Assembly (NCBI RefSeq): GCF_019656455.1
Contig: NZ_BPMK01000012.1
Coordinates: forward strand, 96,726 to 160,725
Length of the DNA: 64,000 nucleotides
Origin: Noviherbaspirillum aridicola
GTDB taxonomy: Bacteria > Pseudomonadota > Gammaproteobacteria > Burkholderiales > Burkholderiaceae_D
Direction of reading: 5' to 3'
Each line of letters starts with the position of its first letter. The first letter of the stretch is position 1. Below the pieces are notes generated by a model, which did not search any database, was not told the origin of the DNA, and was given only the letters and a program-made list of their open reading frames with translations. Below are positions 17,367 to 26,149 of the stretch, in pieces. Both the position numbers and the translations under genes were made by a program.

Positions 17367-18788
17367 CTAACGGGATTCAAACGGCATCAGACTCTTGTGG
17401 CGGCGCTGCTGCTGTTCGCTGCGGCGGATCAGCGCGAGCAGCAGCAGGCCGATCGCCAGCACGGCCACCCCAATCCAGGCGGCGTTGAGGCCGCCGAGCG
17501 ACTGGCTGTAGACATAGGACAGGCTGGACCAGAGCATGTAGGCGCAGGTGGCGCAGAACAGGAGCGGCAGCACCGGGTACAGCGGCACGCGGAAAGGCCG
17601 CGACAGCGACGGTTCGCGCCGGCGCAGCACGAACAGCGAAATCCCGGTCAGCAGGAAGAACAGCCAGAACACGGGCGCGGTGAATTCCACCATGGCCTTG
17701 AAGCCGCCGCCGGCGGCCGCGCCGACGCCCACCAGCAGCAGCGCGGCGGCCGACTGTATCAGCAGCGCGGTGGAGGGCGTGCCGCGCTCGCCGTCCCAGC
17801 GGCCCAGCTTTTCCAGCAGCGGCCAGTCGCGGCCCATCGCATAGCCGGTGCGTGCACCCACGATCATGGTGGCGTTGATCGAGGTCAGCGCCGAGATCGC
17901 CACCAGCAGGGAGATCGCCTTTTCGCCGGCGGGGCCGAAGGCGCGGCGCATGACATCGGCGGCCAGCGCCTCGGAGCCGGCCATGCCCTGCATGCCGAGC
18001 GTCTTCCAGTAGGCCCAGGCCACCAGCAGGTAGAGCGCGGTGATGATCAGGATCGACAGCGTCAGCGCGCGCACCATGTTGCGGCGGCCGTCGCGCACTT
18101 CAGCGCTGATGTAGGCAGCCTCGTTCCAGCCGCCGTAGGTCAGGAGCACGAACACCATCGCCAGGCCGAAGGAGGCCGGAGCGGCGGCGGGTTCGGCCGG
18201 CGCCGCGGCGGGCGCGTCGGTGAAGAAGGCGGCCGCGCCGACGATCAGCAGCAGGCCGCCGATCTCGGCCAGCGTCAGCCAGGTCTGGGCGAGCGCGCCG
18301 GCGCGTATGCCCCGCAGGTTGAGCAGCGACAGCACCACGATGACCGCGCATGCCCAGGCCACCGAGCCGGCGCCGCCCGGCAGAAACGACAACGGCAGGA
18401 CTTGCTGCATGTAATCGCCGAAGACGAAGGCCAGCAGCGCGATGGAGCCGGTGGTGATGACCGCGAAGCGCGCCCAGCCGAACAGGAAGGCGACATTGCG
18501 TCCGTACGCGCGGTGCAGGAAATGGTAGTCGCCGCCGGCGTGCGAATAGGCGGTGGTGAGTTCGGCGTAGCAGAGCGCGCCGATGAGCGAGATGACGCCG
18601 CCGAGTATCCAGGCGGCGAACATCCAGCCGGCGCTGCCGCTCATGCCGGCCACCATGGCGGGCGATTTGAAGATGCCGGCGCCGATCACGACGCCGACGA
18701 TCAGCGCGACGGCTTCGCGCAGGCCGAGCATGGCGCGCGGCGCGCTGTCCGTACCCGGAGCGGCAAGCCCTTCCTGTTCGACACGCAT
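17367..18788 (-). CDS. APC-superfamily amino acid permease
   Basis: A permease of about 473 residues with twelve predicted membrane spans. The first span region has the APC substrate-binding motif (VGVVIGAGIFKSPAMVAG); further segments such as YAELTTAYSHAGGDYHFLHRAYG and TYGGWNEAAYISAEVRDGRRN also match the family. I chose the Met at 18788 so that the protein starts before MRVEQEGLAAPG; the frame is open back to 18854. Substrate unknown. The methyltransferase gene follows directly. Confidence 0.85.
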   Translation of the reverse strand: MRVEQEGLAAPGTDSAPRAMLGLREAVALIVGVVIGAGIFKSPAMVAGMSGSAGWMFAAWILGGVISLIGALCYAELTTAYSHAGGDYHFLHRAYGRNVAFLFGWARFAVITTGSIALLAFVFGDYMQQVLPLSFLPGGAGSVAWACAVIVVLSLLNLRGIRAGALAQTWLTLAEIGGLLLIVGAAAFFTDAPAAAPAEPAAAPASFGLAMVFVLLTYGGWNEAAYISAEVRDGRRNMVRALTLSILIITALYLLVAWAYWKTLGMQGMAGSEALAADVMRRAFGPAGEKAISLLVAISALTSINATMIVGARTGYAMGRDWPLLEKLGRWDGERGTPSTALLIQSAAALLLVGVGAAAGGGFKAMVEFTAPVFWLFFLLTGISLFVLRRREPSLSRPFRVPLYPVLPLLFCATCAYMLWSSLSYVYSQSLGGLNAAWIGVAVLAIGLLLLALIRRSEQQQRRHKSLMPFESR

Positions 18789-18910
18789 GGCAATGATGGT
18801 TATAGGTGGAGGATTGCCCGGCATGTCGGCTCGCCGGACTTGCGTCAGCGCCAATCAGATAATGGCCGGCGCGCCGAGGTTCCTGCCTCCCGTCATCACT
18901 TGGAGGTGGA

Positions 18911-20167
18911 TCAATGAAGTCCCGTGCGCCGCGCGTTGCCGATGATAAAACCGCTCGCCGGCATGGCGGGCATGCGGCCGAGGTCGACCCGCAGGTCTTG
19001 CCGCGGCACCTCGTAACGGACCTCGTGCAGCAGCAATCTCACCGCGGTCTTGACCAGCTCGATCGTGATCCATTCCCCGGGGCAGCGATGACCGTGGAAA
19101 AAATCGCCCGCGCCCTGCGGTATCAGGCTGTGGGCGCTTCCTTTCCATTGCGCGAATCGCTCCGGCATGAAGGCAAAGGGTTCCTCCCACAGCCTGCCGT
19201 CGTGATTGGTGCCGTACAGGTCGAGCAGCACCCAGGTTCCCTTTTCGAAATGCATGCCGCGCCAGTCGAAGGCCTTGTCCACGATGCCGCCGACCGCCGG
19301 GAAGAACGGATAGTAGCGCCGCACTTCCTGCACGAACATGTCGAGATAGTCTTCATCCCCGCCGAGCAGGCGCCGCCGGCAGGCCGGAAACGCATGCAGC
19401 GCGAGCGCGGCAAAGACGATGTAGCGCGCCACGGCCACCGTCGGCCGCAGCAGGTTGATCAGTTCGATCGCCGCGGTCTTGCTGTCGAGCACCCGGCCGT
19501 CGCTGCCGGCGAAGCGGGCGATGGCCTCCGCCGGACTGCCGGGGGCGAGGCGCAGGCCGCCGTTCCGCACGGCGTCGATGACGCCGCGAGCCCAGCGCTC
19601 GGTCCTCGCCCGGCGCAGCATGCCGCGCCAGTTGCGCGGTCCGACGGCGCCGGCGCCGTCGATCATGGCGGAGAACTCCGCGGTGCGCCGTGACGCCTCG
19701 CGCTCCGTCAGCGTCAGCCCGGACCACGCGCACACCGCGCGGCACAGCACGGCTTCCGCTTCTTCCAGCAGCACGACCTGCGGCAGACTTTCCCAGCGCC
19801 GGAAGCGCGCGCGCCAATGTGCGGCGCTGAGCTGCATCAGCCGCTCCATCGCGTCCCTGGTCATGAACGACATGAACAGCTGCTTGCGCAGCAGATGCTC
19901 CGCCCCCTCCTGCAGCTGCACGCTGCCCACGTCCTGCAACAGCCGCAGCGCCGTCGGCGGCATCGCATGCTTGCGCACGAAGCGGCCCGGCGCATAGAAC
20001 ACGCTGGCGGCCTCCTCGCCCATCATGCATATCGCCGGGCTCATCATCAGCCGCGTCTGAAAGATGTCGGAGTCGAGGCTTTCGCAGCGGCGGGAGATAT
20101 AACGGTAACCCTCGGAGAGCAGGGACAGGGTTGCGTCGGCAACGGGTTCGCGTGGAATCGGGTACAT
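18911..20167 (-). CDS. Cytochrome P450 of the CYP152 family (fatty-acid peroxygenase)
   Basis: Heme enzyme that uses H2O2 to hydroxylate fatty acids at the alpha or beta carbon. From the Met at 20167 the length is 418 residues, against 417 for B. subtilis BSbeta, which supports this start. The heme ligand is C362 in HGHRCPGEWITIELVK; the fatty-acid carboxylate partner is R241-P242 in NLLRPTVAV, the CYP152 signature; QEVRRYYPFFP also fits. Q84 occupies the position that is Gln85 in BSbeta and His85 in the decarboxylase OleT, so hydroxylation is more likely than alkene formation. No redox partner genes are present, as expected for a peroxygenase. Confidence 0.85.
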   Translation of the reverse strand: MYPIPREPVADATLSLLSEGYRYISRRCESLDSDIFQTRLMMSPAICMMGEEAASVFYAPGRFVRKHAMPPTALRLLQDVGSVQLQEGAEHLLRKQLFMSFMTRDAMERLMQLSAAHWRARFRRWESLPQVVLLEEAEAVLCRAVCAWSGLTLTEREASRRTAEFSAMIDGAGAVGPRNWRGMLRRARTERWARGVIDAVRNGGLRLAPGSPAEAIARFAGSDGRVLDSKTAAIELINLLRPTVAVARYIVFAALALHAFPACRRRLLGGDEDYLDMFVQEVRRYYPFFPAVGGIVDKAFDWRGMHFEKGTWVLLDLYGTNHDGRLWEEPFAFMPERFAQWKGSAHSLIPQGAGDFFHGHRCPGEWITIELVKTAVRLLLHEVRYEVPRQDLRVDLGRMPAMPASGFIIGNARRTGLH

Positions 20168-20377
20168 GGCGGCATCGGCAGGCGGAAGAGACCGATGCGC
20201 ATGCACGCACAGTGCCAGCGGCTGGAACGGATGTTGCACGCGAGGCGGGCTGGCGTGCCGCGCCGGCGAGAGCGCCGCCTCGGCACGGCATTTGTTTCGC
20301 AGCGGCGTAAATATTGCAGTCCCTCCGCGCCGCCAGGCAGCCGCGTCACCGCCCGCCGCGGCGCCTCCGGCCGCACT

Positions 20378-20410
20378 CTTGCCGCATCACTTGCCGCATC
20401 ACTTGCCGAT
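20378..20410 (+). repeat. 12-bp tandem repeat upstream of small Pro-rich gene
   Basis: The unit CTTGCCGCATCA occurs twice in tandem followed by a partial copy, ending just before the ribosome binding site of the gene at 20425. Confidence 0.7.
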
Positions 20411-20424
20411 AAGGGAGGAATCCG

Positions 20425-20628
20425 ATGTCCGTCATGCCAGAACAGCAGCAGAACCCGCCGCACTCGCCCCCTGAAGTGCCGTCCACGCCCAGCCCGCAAC
20501 CCGAGATCGCGCCGATGCCGGCCGGCCCCGAGATCGAGCCGCCGCCGCCCGACGTCGCCGATCCGGGCGGGCCGTCCGGCCCCGAGATCAGTCCGGATGC
20601 GACACCGCCGGAGTATCCGACGGCGTGA
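20425..20628 (+). CDS. Small proline-rich acidic protein
   Basis: A 67-residue protein made mainly of Pro, Glu, Ser and Ala, with repeated PEI motifs (QPEIAPMP, GPEIEPPPP, GPEISPDA). GGGAGGA lies seven bases before the ATG, a convincing ribosome binding site. No signal peptide or domain is seen; it is probably disordered. It is convergent with the response regulator gene, whose stop lies only four bases away. Function unknown. Confidence 0.6.
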   Translation: MSVMPEQQQNPPHSPPEVPSTPSPQPEIAPMPAGPEIEPPPPDVADPGGPSGPEISPDATPPEYPTA

Positions 20629-20632
20629 ACGC

Positions 20633-21253
20633 TCAGAGCTGGTGCTGCACCGCGTAGCGCACCAGCTCCGCGGTGCTGTCGAGCTGCATCTTCTCGAGGA
20701 TGTTCTTCTTGTGGGTGCTGACGGTCTTGGCGCTCAGGTGCAGCCGCGCGGCGATCTCGCCGGTGCTCATGCCGCCGACGATCAGCTGGAAGATTTCCCG
20801 TTCGCGCGGCGACAGCGATTCGTGCGGCGCCTGCTCCGCCGCGCCCTCGAGCACGATCTTGCTCGCCACCGCCGGGTCGACATGGCGGCCGCCGGCGGCG
20901 ACGATGCGGATGACTTCGATGAGCCGCTCGGGGTCGCTGTCCTTGGTCAGGTAGCCGCTGGCGCCCGCCCTGAGCGCGGCCGCCGCGATACGGCCGACAT
21001 TGTGCATGCTCAGCACCAGCACCGGCAGCCGCGGCCTGGCCTGCTTCAGCGCCCGGATCAGCTCGGTGCCGTTCACGCCGGGCATGGTCAGGTCGAGCAT
21101 CACCACATCGCACGCCAGGCCCTCGATCTGCTTCAGCACGTCGCCGCCGTCCACCGCCTCGGCCGTCACCCGCATGTCGGGCTCGGCATCGATGATGCGG
21201 CGCACACCGGCGCGCATCATCGCATGGTCGTCCGCCACCATCACCCTGATCAT
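20633..21253 (-). CDS. NarL/FixJ-family response regulator
   Basis: A 206-residue two-domain regulator. The receiver has the acidic pair D8-D9, the phosphorylation site D54 (VVMLDLTMPG) and the Lys in GYLTKDSDP. The C-terminal LuxR-type helix-turn-helix (about residues 144-200) reads LSPREREIFQLIVGGMSTGEIAARLHLS and KTVSTHKKNILEKM. The start overlaps the kinase stop (ATGA), making a co-translated pair. Targets unknown. Confidence 0.92.
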   Translation of the reverse strand: MIRVMVADDHAMMRAGVRRIIDAEPDMRVTAEAVDGGDVLKQIEGLACDVVMLDLTMPGVNGTELIRALKQARPRLPVLVLSMHNVGRIAAAALRAGASGYLTKDSDPERLIEVIRIVAAGGRHVDPAVASKIVLEGAAEQAPHESLSPREREIFQLIVGGMSTGEIAARLHLSAKTVSTHKKNILEKMQLDSTAELVRYAVQHQL

Positions 21254-23322
21254 GCCTGTTCCTCCACTTCCGTCGCATCGGGAATCCCGAGCCGCACGCG
21301 CACGCCCTCGCCCGGTGCGCTGACCACCGTCAATTCGCCATGCATCATCGCCGCACGCTCGCGCATCCCGGCCAGGCCCCAGGAACCCTTGCGCACATCC
21401 TCCGCGCGGAATCCCGTGCCGTCGTCCCGCACTTCCAGCCACAGCATGCCCGCGCCGCGCGACAGGACGACATCGATGCGGCCGGCGCCCGCATGGCGCG
21501 CCGCGTTCGTCATGGATTCCTGCAGCACGCGGAACACGCCGGTGGCCCGTTCCTCATCGAGCGAGACGTCGCCGGCGAGATTGCGGAAGCCGCAGGCGAT
21601 GCCGAGGCTGGCACGGAACTCGTCCATCAGCCATTCGATCGCCTCGACGATGCCGATGTCGAGCACCGCGGGACGCAGTTCGCTCGCAATGTCGCGCACG
21701 ATGCGCAGGATGTCGTCGATCGCGGCGCGCATCTGCTCCACTCCCTCGCGCAGCGCCGCCGGATGCGTGGCGACGGTCCGCGGCAGCATCATCACGTCCA
21801 TGCGCAGCACCGTCAGCCGCTGGCCGAGTTCGTCGTGGATCTCGCGCGCGATCCGCTTGCGCTCTTCATCCTTGATCGCGGTCTGGTGGGCCGACAGTTG
21901 CTGCAGTCTGGCGCGCGCCTGCTGCAGGTTTTCCTCGTGCCGCTTGCTGCGGGTGATGTTGAAGATGACACCGTCCCACACCACGCCCAGCCTGCCGGCG
22001 GCACGCGGCCGCGCCCGCAGGTTGATCCATTTCTCCTCGCCGTCCGGGCCGGTGAGCAGCCTGCCCTCCCAGTTCCAGTCCTGCATGCCGTTGAGCGAGC
22101 AAGCCATGGTTTCACGGAATCCGTAGCCGTGCGCCGGGTGGATCAGGCCGAAGAACGCGTCGCTGTCGGCGACGATGCGCTCGGCGCTGATGCCGCACAC
22201 TTCCTGCGCGCGCTCGCTGACGAACACGAAGCTGCCGCCCTGCGGCGCGGCGCGCAGCTGGAAGGCCATGCCGGGAATATTGGCGGCGCTCGCGGCGAAG
22301 CGCAGCTCGCTCTCGCGCAAGCGGTGCAGGGTCTGCGCCTGCCGCAGCCAGGCGGCGGAAATGCCGCCGCCGAACAGGGCGATGAGCAGGGTCGCCAGGG
22401 CGGCCTCGCGCATTTCCCCCGCATGCATCGCATCGAGAGGCGCCAGGATGTCCTGTTCGGCCACGCCGACGATGGCGACCAGCGGATAGTCCTGCAGGCG
22501 CCGGTAACTGAAGTGGCGGCGCACGCCATCGAGCGGCGTTGGACCGACATGGGTGCCGCGGGCGCGCTCATGCAGCATGCGCAGTATCGGCGTATCGCTG
22601 ACGTCCGCGCCGGCGCTGATGGACTCGCCGCGGCGCCGCACCCGCAGCGTGCCGTCCAGTCCGGCGAGCGCGAGCACGTCGCCCTCGCGCAGCGAGGCAT
22701 CGCGGTAGAAGCCGGTAAAGCGGGAAGGCTCGGCATGCAGGGCGACGACGCCGGCGAAGCTGCCGTCGCCATCGTTGATGCGGCGGGTGAAAGCGATCGT
22801 GAGGCGGCCGTCGCCGTGGATGGCAACCGGGCGACTGATCTGCAGCTCCAACCTTGCGTCGGTTGCATGCACGCGGAAATATTCCGCCTCGCCCGCCGCC
22901 ATTCCGATGCGGTGCCGGTGGCTGCTTTGCACTACGCGGCCGTGGCCGTCGATGATCTCGACCGCGGCGAACACGGCCGGGTCGAGCAGACGCGCGCGCA
23001 GCATGGCGTCGATGTCGGTCCGTGCGCCGTGCTGCGCGTAGCCCTGCCCGACGAGGCGGCTCCCGGCCTCGGCCATGTTGATCACATGCGTGACGTAGCC
23101 CTCGAAGGCCGCCGCGAGGTTGTCGTTGCGCTGCCGGGCATGCGCGAAGGCCTGCAGCCGCTCGCGTTCGAACTTGTGCAGCAGGCCTTGCCATATCAGT
23201 GCGATCAGCAGTGCGCAGCAGCATGCGACCGCGATCGGCAGCCGCCAGTCCCTGATCTGAAGAGAGGTGTGATATCTGCGGAACATGCTTGTCAGGGCAG
23301 CAAGGACGCGGCGCGAGAACAT
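21250..23322 (-). CDS. NarX/DegS-type sensor histidine kinase with Cache and PAS domains
   Basis: A 690-residue membrane kinase. Order: short N terminus, membrane span (about 27-48), large periplasmic double-Cache-like sensor (about 50-310), second span (about 318-336), PAS domain (about 350-460, with an IPGMAFQLR start and EEKWINLRARP), HisKA_3 dimerisation domain with phospho-acceptor H496 in AREIHDELGQ, and HATPase (NAARHAGAGRI, then DDGTGF and GSWGLAGMRERA). It phosphorylates the coupled NarL-type regulator. The periplasmic domain suggests a small soluble ligand. A later Met at 23286 is a possible alternative start. Confidence 0.88.
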   Translation of the reverse strand: MFSRRVLAALTSMFRRYHTSLQIRDWRLPIAVACCCALLIALIWQGLLHKFERERLQAFAHARQRNDNLAAAFEGYVTHVINMAEAGSRLVGQGYAQHGARTDIDAMLRARLLDPAVFAAVEIIDGHGRVVQSSHRHRIGMAAGEAEYFRVHATDARLELQISRPVAIHGDGRLTIAFTRRINDGDGSFAGVVALHAEPSRFTGFYRDASLREGDVLALAGLDGTLRVRRRGESISAGADVSDTPILRMLHERARGTHVGPTPLDGVRRHFSYRRLQDYPLVAIVGVAEQDILAPLDAMHAGEMREAALATLLIALFGGGISAAWLRQAQTLHRLRESELRFAASAANIPGMAFQLRAAPQGGSFVFVSERAQEVCGISAERIVADSDAFFGLIHPAHGYGFRETMACSLNGMQDWNWEGRLLTGPDGEEKWINLRARPRAAGRLGVVWDGVIFNITRSKRHEENLQQARARLQQLSAHQTAIKDEERKRIAREIHDELGQRLTVLRMDVMMLPRTVATHPAALREGVEQMRAAIDDILRIVRDIASELRPAVLDIGIVEAIEWLMDEFRASLGIACGFRNLAGDVSLDEERATGVFRVLQESMTNAARHAGAGRIDVVLSRGAGMLWLEVRDDGTGFRAEDVRKGSWGLAGMRERAAMMHGELTVVSAPGEGVRVRLGIPDATEVEEQA

Positions 23323-23474
23323 GTTTTCCCGACCTGCGCCATCGGATTTTTCCTAGTACGCGACATGAGGACGTCTGATTCACGGCCGACGCCGGATGCA
23401 CTACCCTCGCGATGAGCCCTGCGCCTGCCGGTCAGGGCGCGGATACAACCAGTCAGCATGACAAAGGAAGCTTG

Positions 23475-23981
23475 ATGCAACAAGCCAGCCCCCCGGCCAA
23501 AGCCGACCCGGCGCACGCGCACGAATATCTGTCGTTCAGGATCGGCCGTGAAGAATACGGAATTCATATTTTGCAAGTGCAGGAACTGCGCGGCTATGAA
23601 AAAGTGACCAGGATCGCGGGCGCGCCCGACTACCTGCAGGGCGTCATCAACCTGCGCGGCATCATCGTTCCCATCATCGACCTGCGCATCAGGCTCGGCG
23701 AGGCCAGCCCCGTCTACGACCAGTTCACCGTCGTCATCATCCTCAGCCTGCCCGGGCGCGTCGTCGGCATGGTGGTCGACAGCGTGTCGGACGTGGTGAG
23801 CCTGACAAGCGAACAGATCAGGCCGGCGCCCGCCATGAGCGGCGCATTCAGTACCGAGCACCTGATCGGTCTTGGCACCCTGGATGAACGCATGGTGATC
23901 CTGGTGGATATCGAAAAAATGCTGTCCGGCGAAGAAGCCGGATGGATTGACAGCGCATCGGCGCTGAAAGTTGCCGCGTGA
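23475..23981 (+). CDS. cheW: Chemotaxis adaptor protein CheW
   Basis: A 168-residue single CheW domain: [25 protein letters not shown], then [19 protein letters not shown] and [14 protein letters not shown], all family hallmarks. CheW links receptors to the kinase CheA. AAGGAAG precedes the ATG. It lies 28 bases before a chemoreceptor gene on the same strand, so it probably serves that receptor. No cheA, cheY, cheR or cheB is in the window. Confidence 0.93.
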   Translation: MQQASPPAKADPAHAHEYLSFRIGREEYGIHILQVQELRGYEKVTRIAGAPDYLQGVINLRGIIVPIIDLRIRLGEASPVYDQFTVVIILSLPGRVVGMVVDSVSDVVSLTSEQIRPAPAMSGAFSTEHLIGLGTLDERMVILVDIEKMLSGEEAGWIDSASALKVAA

Positions 23982-24009
23982 AAGCGGTTCGCACATTGAG
24001 AGCACAAGC

Positions 24010-25782
24010 ATGAAGATGGCAAACATGAAAGTGGGTACCCGGCTCGCCTGCGGGTTCGGGCTGGTAATCGTTCTGATGCTGGTGGTGACCTGGGTCGGCA
24101 TCGGCAGCATGAGCCGGATGCAGGGCCGCATCGACGAGATCACCGGGGTCAACAACGTCCAGCTCCGGCTGGTCACGCAGATGCGCGCGACCGTCACCGA
24201 CCGCATGATCGCGATCCGCAACATCGCGCTGCTGACCGACGCCGCGGCGATGGCGCAGGAAGCCGATCGCATGAAGGCGCAGCAGGCGAAATACGACGAG
24301 GCCGAGCGGGAACTGGCCGCAATGTTCGCCGGCGAGAACGGCAGCCAGCAGGAGCGGCAGTTGCTGGCCAAGGTGAAGGAAGTCGAGGCGCGCATCGCGC
24401 CGATGCTCGCGAAGGGCATGGAACTCGGCCTGGCCAATCAGCTGGAAGAGGCGACGCGCTACCTGATGAACGACGTGCGTCCGGTGCAGCGCCAGTGGAT
24501 GGAAGCGCTGACCGAGCTGATGGACCTGGAGACGCGGCTCAACGATGAAGCGGTCAAGGCCGCGAGCGATGCCTACGCCACCGCGCGCGCGCTGATGCTG
24601 GCGCTCGGCGCCGTCGCACTCGCCGCGGCGGTCATGGCGGCGTTCGTGATCACCCGCGGCCTGGTGCGTCGTCTCGGCGGCGAGCCGGACTATGCGGCCG
24701 AGATCGCGGCCCGCATCGCCGCCGGCGATCTGACGGTGCAGGTCGAGACGCGCAGCGGCGACACCTCGAGCCTGCTGTACGCGATGAAGGGCATGCGCGA
24801 CAGCCTGGCCGGCATCGTCGCCGACGTGCGCCAGGGTACCGACGCCATCTCCACCGCCTCGGGCGAGATCGCCGCCGGCAACCAGGACCTGTCTTCCCGC
24901 ACCGAAGAGCAGGCCAGCTCGCTGGAAGAAACCGCGTCCTCGATGGAAGAGCTCACCTCGACCGTGCGCCAGAACGCGGACAATGCGCGCCAGGCCAACC
25001 AGCTCGCTATCTCCGCTTCGGAAGTGGCCACCCGAGGCGGCAGCGTGGTGTCGCAGGTGGTGGGTACCATGGGCGCGATCAACGATTCGGCGCGCAAGGT
25101 GGTGGACATCATCTCGGTGATCGACGGCATCGCCTTCCAGACCAACATCCTGGCCCTGAATGCGGCGGTGGAAGCGGCGCGTGCCGGCGAACAGGGCCGG
25201 GGCTTCGCGGTCGTGGCGTCCGAAGTGCGCACCCTCGCCCAGCGCTCCGCCGCCGCGGCGAAGGAGATCAAGGCCCTGATCGGCGATTCGGTCGAAAAGG
25301 TCGACGCCGGCGCGCGCCTGGTGGATGAAGCCGGTGCGACGATGAACGAGATCGTCGACAGCGTCAGGCGCGTGACCGACATCATGGGCGAGATCATGGC
25401 CGCCAGCGACGAGCAGAGCGCGGGCATCGAACAGATCAACCAGGCCATCGCGCAGATGGACCAGGTCACGCAGCAGAACGCCTCGCTGGTGGAAGAGGCG
25501 AGCGCCGCCTCGGAGGCGATGCAGGACCAGGCCCGCAAGCTGGGCCAGGCGGTCGGCATCTTCCGCCTGCAGGCGGCGGCGGTACAGGGCCTGGCCGCCG
25601 CGCCGCGCCCTCAGACCGTGGCGCACCCCGCGCCCGCTGCAACCCTGGCACCCGCCGCACGCGCTTCACGCGCCCTGGCGCCCGCCGCGCGCAAGCCGGC
25701 GTCCGCAAAGGCCCCTGCCGTGCCGGCCCAGGCGCGCGCGCGCGTGCCCGTCACGGCCGGCGACGACTGGGAAGAATTCTGA
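24010..25782 (+). CDS. Methyl-accepting chemotaxis protein with 4HB-type sensor
   Basis: A 590-residue chemoreceptor: N-terminal span (about 15-35), four-helix-bundle periplasmic sensor (about 36-205) with the MCP 4HB pattern (RDIA-like [19 protein letters not shown]), second span, HAMP ([21 protein letters not shown]), and the signalling hairpin containing [15 protein letters not shown]. The tail is a long Ala/Pro-rich linker ending DDWEEF. The signalling domain is very similar to the receptor at 10328, and both have the same terminal pentapeptide, so a shared adaptation system is likely. Co-transcribed with cheW and followed by a terminator. Confidence 0.93.
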   Translation: MKMANMKVGTRLACGFGLVIVLMLVVTWVGIGSMSRMQGRIDEITGVNNVQLRLVTQMRATVTDRMIAIRNIALLTDAAAMAQEADRMKAQQAKYDEAERELAAMFAGENGSQQERQLLAKVKEVEARIAPMLAKGMELGLANQLEEATRYLMNDVRPVQRQWMEALTELMDLETRLNDEAVKAASDAYATARALMLALGAVALAAAVMAAFVITRGLVRRLGGEPDYAAEIAARIAAGDLTVQVETRSGDTSSLLYAMKGMRDSLAGIVADVRQGTDAISTASGEIAAGNQDLSSRTEEQASSLEETASSMEELTSTVRQNADNARQANQLAISASEVATRGGSVVSQVVGTMGAINDSARKVVDIISVIDGIAFQTNILALNAAVEAARAGEQGRGFAVVASEVRTLAQRSAAAAKEIKALIGDSVEKVDAGARLVDEAGATMNEIVDSVRRVTDIMGEIMAASDEQSAGIEQINQAIAQMDQVTQQNASLVEEASAASEAMQDQARKLGQAVGIFRLQAAAVQGLAAAPRPQTVAHPAPAATLAPAARASRALAPAARKPASAKAPAVPAQARARVPVTAGDDWEEF

Positions 25783-26149
25783 CCCTCCCGCCCGCCAACC
25801 GCCCGCCGCGCGCCCGCCGCCCGGCGGGCTTTTTTACCTGGGCGCATGGTTTTTGCGCCGACTTTGGGGGCTTGCGCCTCCTCAAGCTTTCCGCGCCGCG
25901 AGCTCTTGCGCTTGAGTGAACACTTGCCAAGCTGATCCTCATCAACAGGCAGCATCTGGCCGGCTTTCGAATCCGCCCCCCCGCATCCGCTGCCTAAAAA
26001 AAGAAGGCGCAGGCGGCCGTCGGCCGCAGCGCTTCGCACATCCACTCCGGACTACTCCCGGCACAGCCACCGCGCTGATCCGGCCATCCTGCCGCGGCCC
26101 CGATACGCGGCACTTGCAACCACAACCGTCTTGCGCGCGAGGAGCAGCC
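25783..26149. other. Intergenic region with terminator, no gene seen
   Basis: Apart from the terminator at 25812 this stretch holds a small inverted repeat (GGCGCA and TGCGCC, 25840-25858) and the GAGGAG ribosome binding site of the protease gene. The short frames across it have no plausible starts. Confidence 0.5.
25812..25835 (+). terminator. Intrinsic terminator after chemoreceptor gene
   Basis: GCCCGCC and GGCGGGC form a 7-bp stem around a GCCC loop, directly followed by a run of six T. Confidence 0.85.
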
